Assembly (NCBI GenBank): GCA_032433765.1
Contig: JAVIAB010000160.1
Location: 14,810,307-14,874,306, forward strand
Source of the DNA: Megaustenia siamemsis
Lineage: Eukaryota; Mollusca; Gastropoda; Stylommatophora; Ariophantidae
Reading direction: 5' to 3'
DNA: 64,000 bases
How positions within the stretch are numbered: the first letter of the stretch is position 1; every line of letters begins with the position of its first letter. Below the pieces are notes generated by a model. That model did not search any database, was not told where the DNA came from, and was given only the letters and a program-made list of their open reading frames with translations. Positions 63,387-64,000 of the stretch are shown here, piece by piece. The position numbers and the translations under genes were made by a program.

Positions 63387-64000
63387 ATGGCTTCGTTTCA
63401 GACGTTTGGGACGTTGGTAGCTAAGGACCTAACTTGTGCAAACGGATGGCATTGACAAGAATCATTTTGAATCTATGAAGTGGGCTCATTGTGTGTTTAA
63501 CTCAAAAGCATATGTGCTTTTTAACCAAAGACCTTTTTTTGGGGGGACTCAATGAAGATATCCCCGATGGAAGAATAAAGTGTACTATTAGTCCCATAAA
63601 TGATTCGCTTCCAGAGGTTTATGATGTAAACAAAGCAGTTTTGTCATTGCAAGTGAATAATGTCCACACCTATAATTGGTCAGGATTGTGTAGCAGCAGC
63701 AGCTTTATAGCGAACAAAGAAAACATCATAGGATTGTGCTGTTCTGAAACAGCTATGCCATGCTACCCTAGAATTGCCTTTAATGGGATTACTGTGACCA
63801 CAAACCACTCTCCATGTGTGTGCCACATATTTACACCCCAGAAAGAAATACTGAATATAACAACATCATGTGCCGTCTGTGATATTAATGACCACAGACC
63901 AGGAGCCTCCAGTATGATTGATACAACTGTTGCACCAAGCATTTCATCAGCAGAGCCATATCTATGGAATGTTAATCTGACATTGTTCTTGAATGATATC
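63387..64000 (+). CDS. Partial gene at window edge: cysteine-rich, sequon-rich extracellular-type protein, frame-broken at its 5' end
   Basis: The frame 63479-64000 is open for 174 codons and runs off the window. It has no repeats, about ten cysteines and five N-glycosylation sequons (NDS, NWS, NHS, NIT, NLT), as expected of an extracellular or lumenal protein. Two earlier pieces in other frames look like the same protein: MASFQTFGTLVAKDLTC from an ATG at 63387, and KNHFESMKWAHCVFN from about 63445. The second changes frame at a T7/G6 homopolymer junction (63534-63546), so a sequencing error or a single mutation would explain it. No family recognised; a host membrane/secreted protein or a virus-like surface protein are both possible. 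Confidence 0.5.

Overview
This is a stretch of animal nuclear DNA, AT-rich and almost wholly built of transposable elements and tandem repeats. It has spliced-gene signals (GT/AG introns, TATA boxes), hAT DNA transposons, many 5'-truncated LINEs, tRNA-derived SINEs, interstitial TTAGGG-like DNA and one 100-N scaffold gap (24994-25093). There are no bacterial-style operons, rRNA genes or CRISPR arrays. The LINE and SINE types recall mollusc (especially gastropod) genomes, but that is an impression from memory; only 'invertebrate animal, probably lophotrochozoan' is a fair reading. Family names used here (LINE-A to LINE-F, SINE-1 to SINE-6, R1, R2) are local labels.

Layout. 0-10 kb: LINE-A tail, a 32-bp array, a hAT element (2142-4580, 12-bp TIRs, perfect 8-bp TSD, broken transposase) inside dispersed repeat R1, SINE-1, another LINE-A tail, then a full-length 3.2-kb LINE-B (6765-9996) with a 13-bp TSD. 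10-16 kb: R1 copy without the hAT insertion, a signal-peptide exon (11306-11360), 2 kb of telomere-like DNA, Penelope-like termini, SINEs. 16-21 kb: hAT-Charlie-type element (16665-19480) with an intact 599-aa transposase, then minisatellites. 21-32 kb: LINE-C/D/E fragments, a candidate coding exon (25519-25673) and a second signal-peptide exon (30328-30382). 32-38 kb: 23-bp array and a second LINE-B copy (34190-37280) bracketed by an 870-875 bp direct duplication of its target. 38-46 kb: a broken protein-primed-type family B DNA polymerase (Polinton/Maverick/adintovirus kin), a TATA-bearing inverted repeat pair and, between its arms, a two-finger C2H2 gene with a recognisable promoter. 46-57 kb: LINE tails, 61-bp and 3.1-kb 44-bp arrays, nearly full-length LINE-A. 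57-64 kb: SINEs, LINE pieces, more arrays and, at the right edge, a cysteine-rich, N-glycosylation-rich reading frame that runs off the window.

The genes do not form a pathway. The most informative patterns are: (1) a small family of secreted-peptide genes (two paralogous signal exons on the minus strand with the same intron phase and matching promoters, plus one compatible downstream exon); (2) several minisatellites whose units are demonstrably pieces of LINE or SINE sequence (LINE-C C-terminus, LINE C-terminus, RT motif GVRQGC-LSP, SINE A box); (3) a LINE insertion with an exceptionally long target duplication; (4) a probable Polinton-like relic. Most transposon ORFs carry frameshifts; several sit in homopolymers and could be assembly errors.
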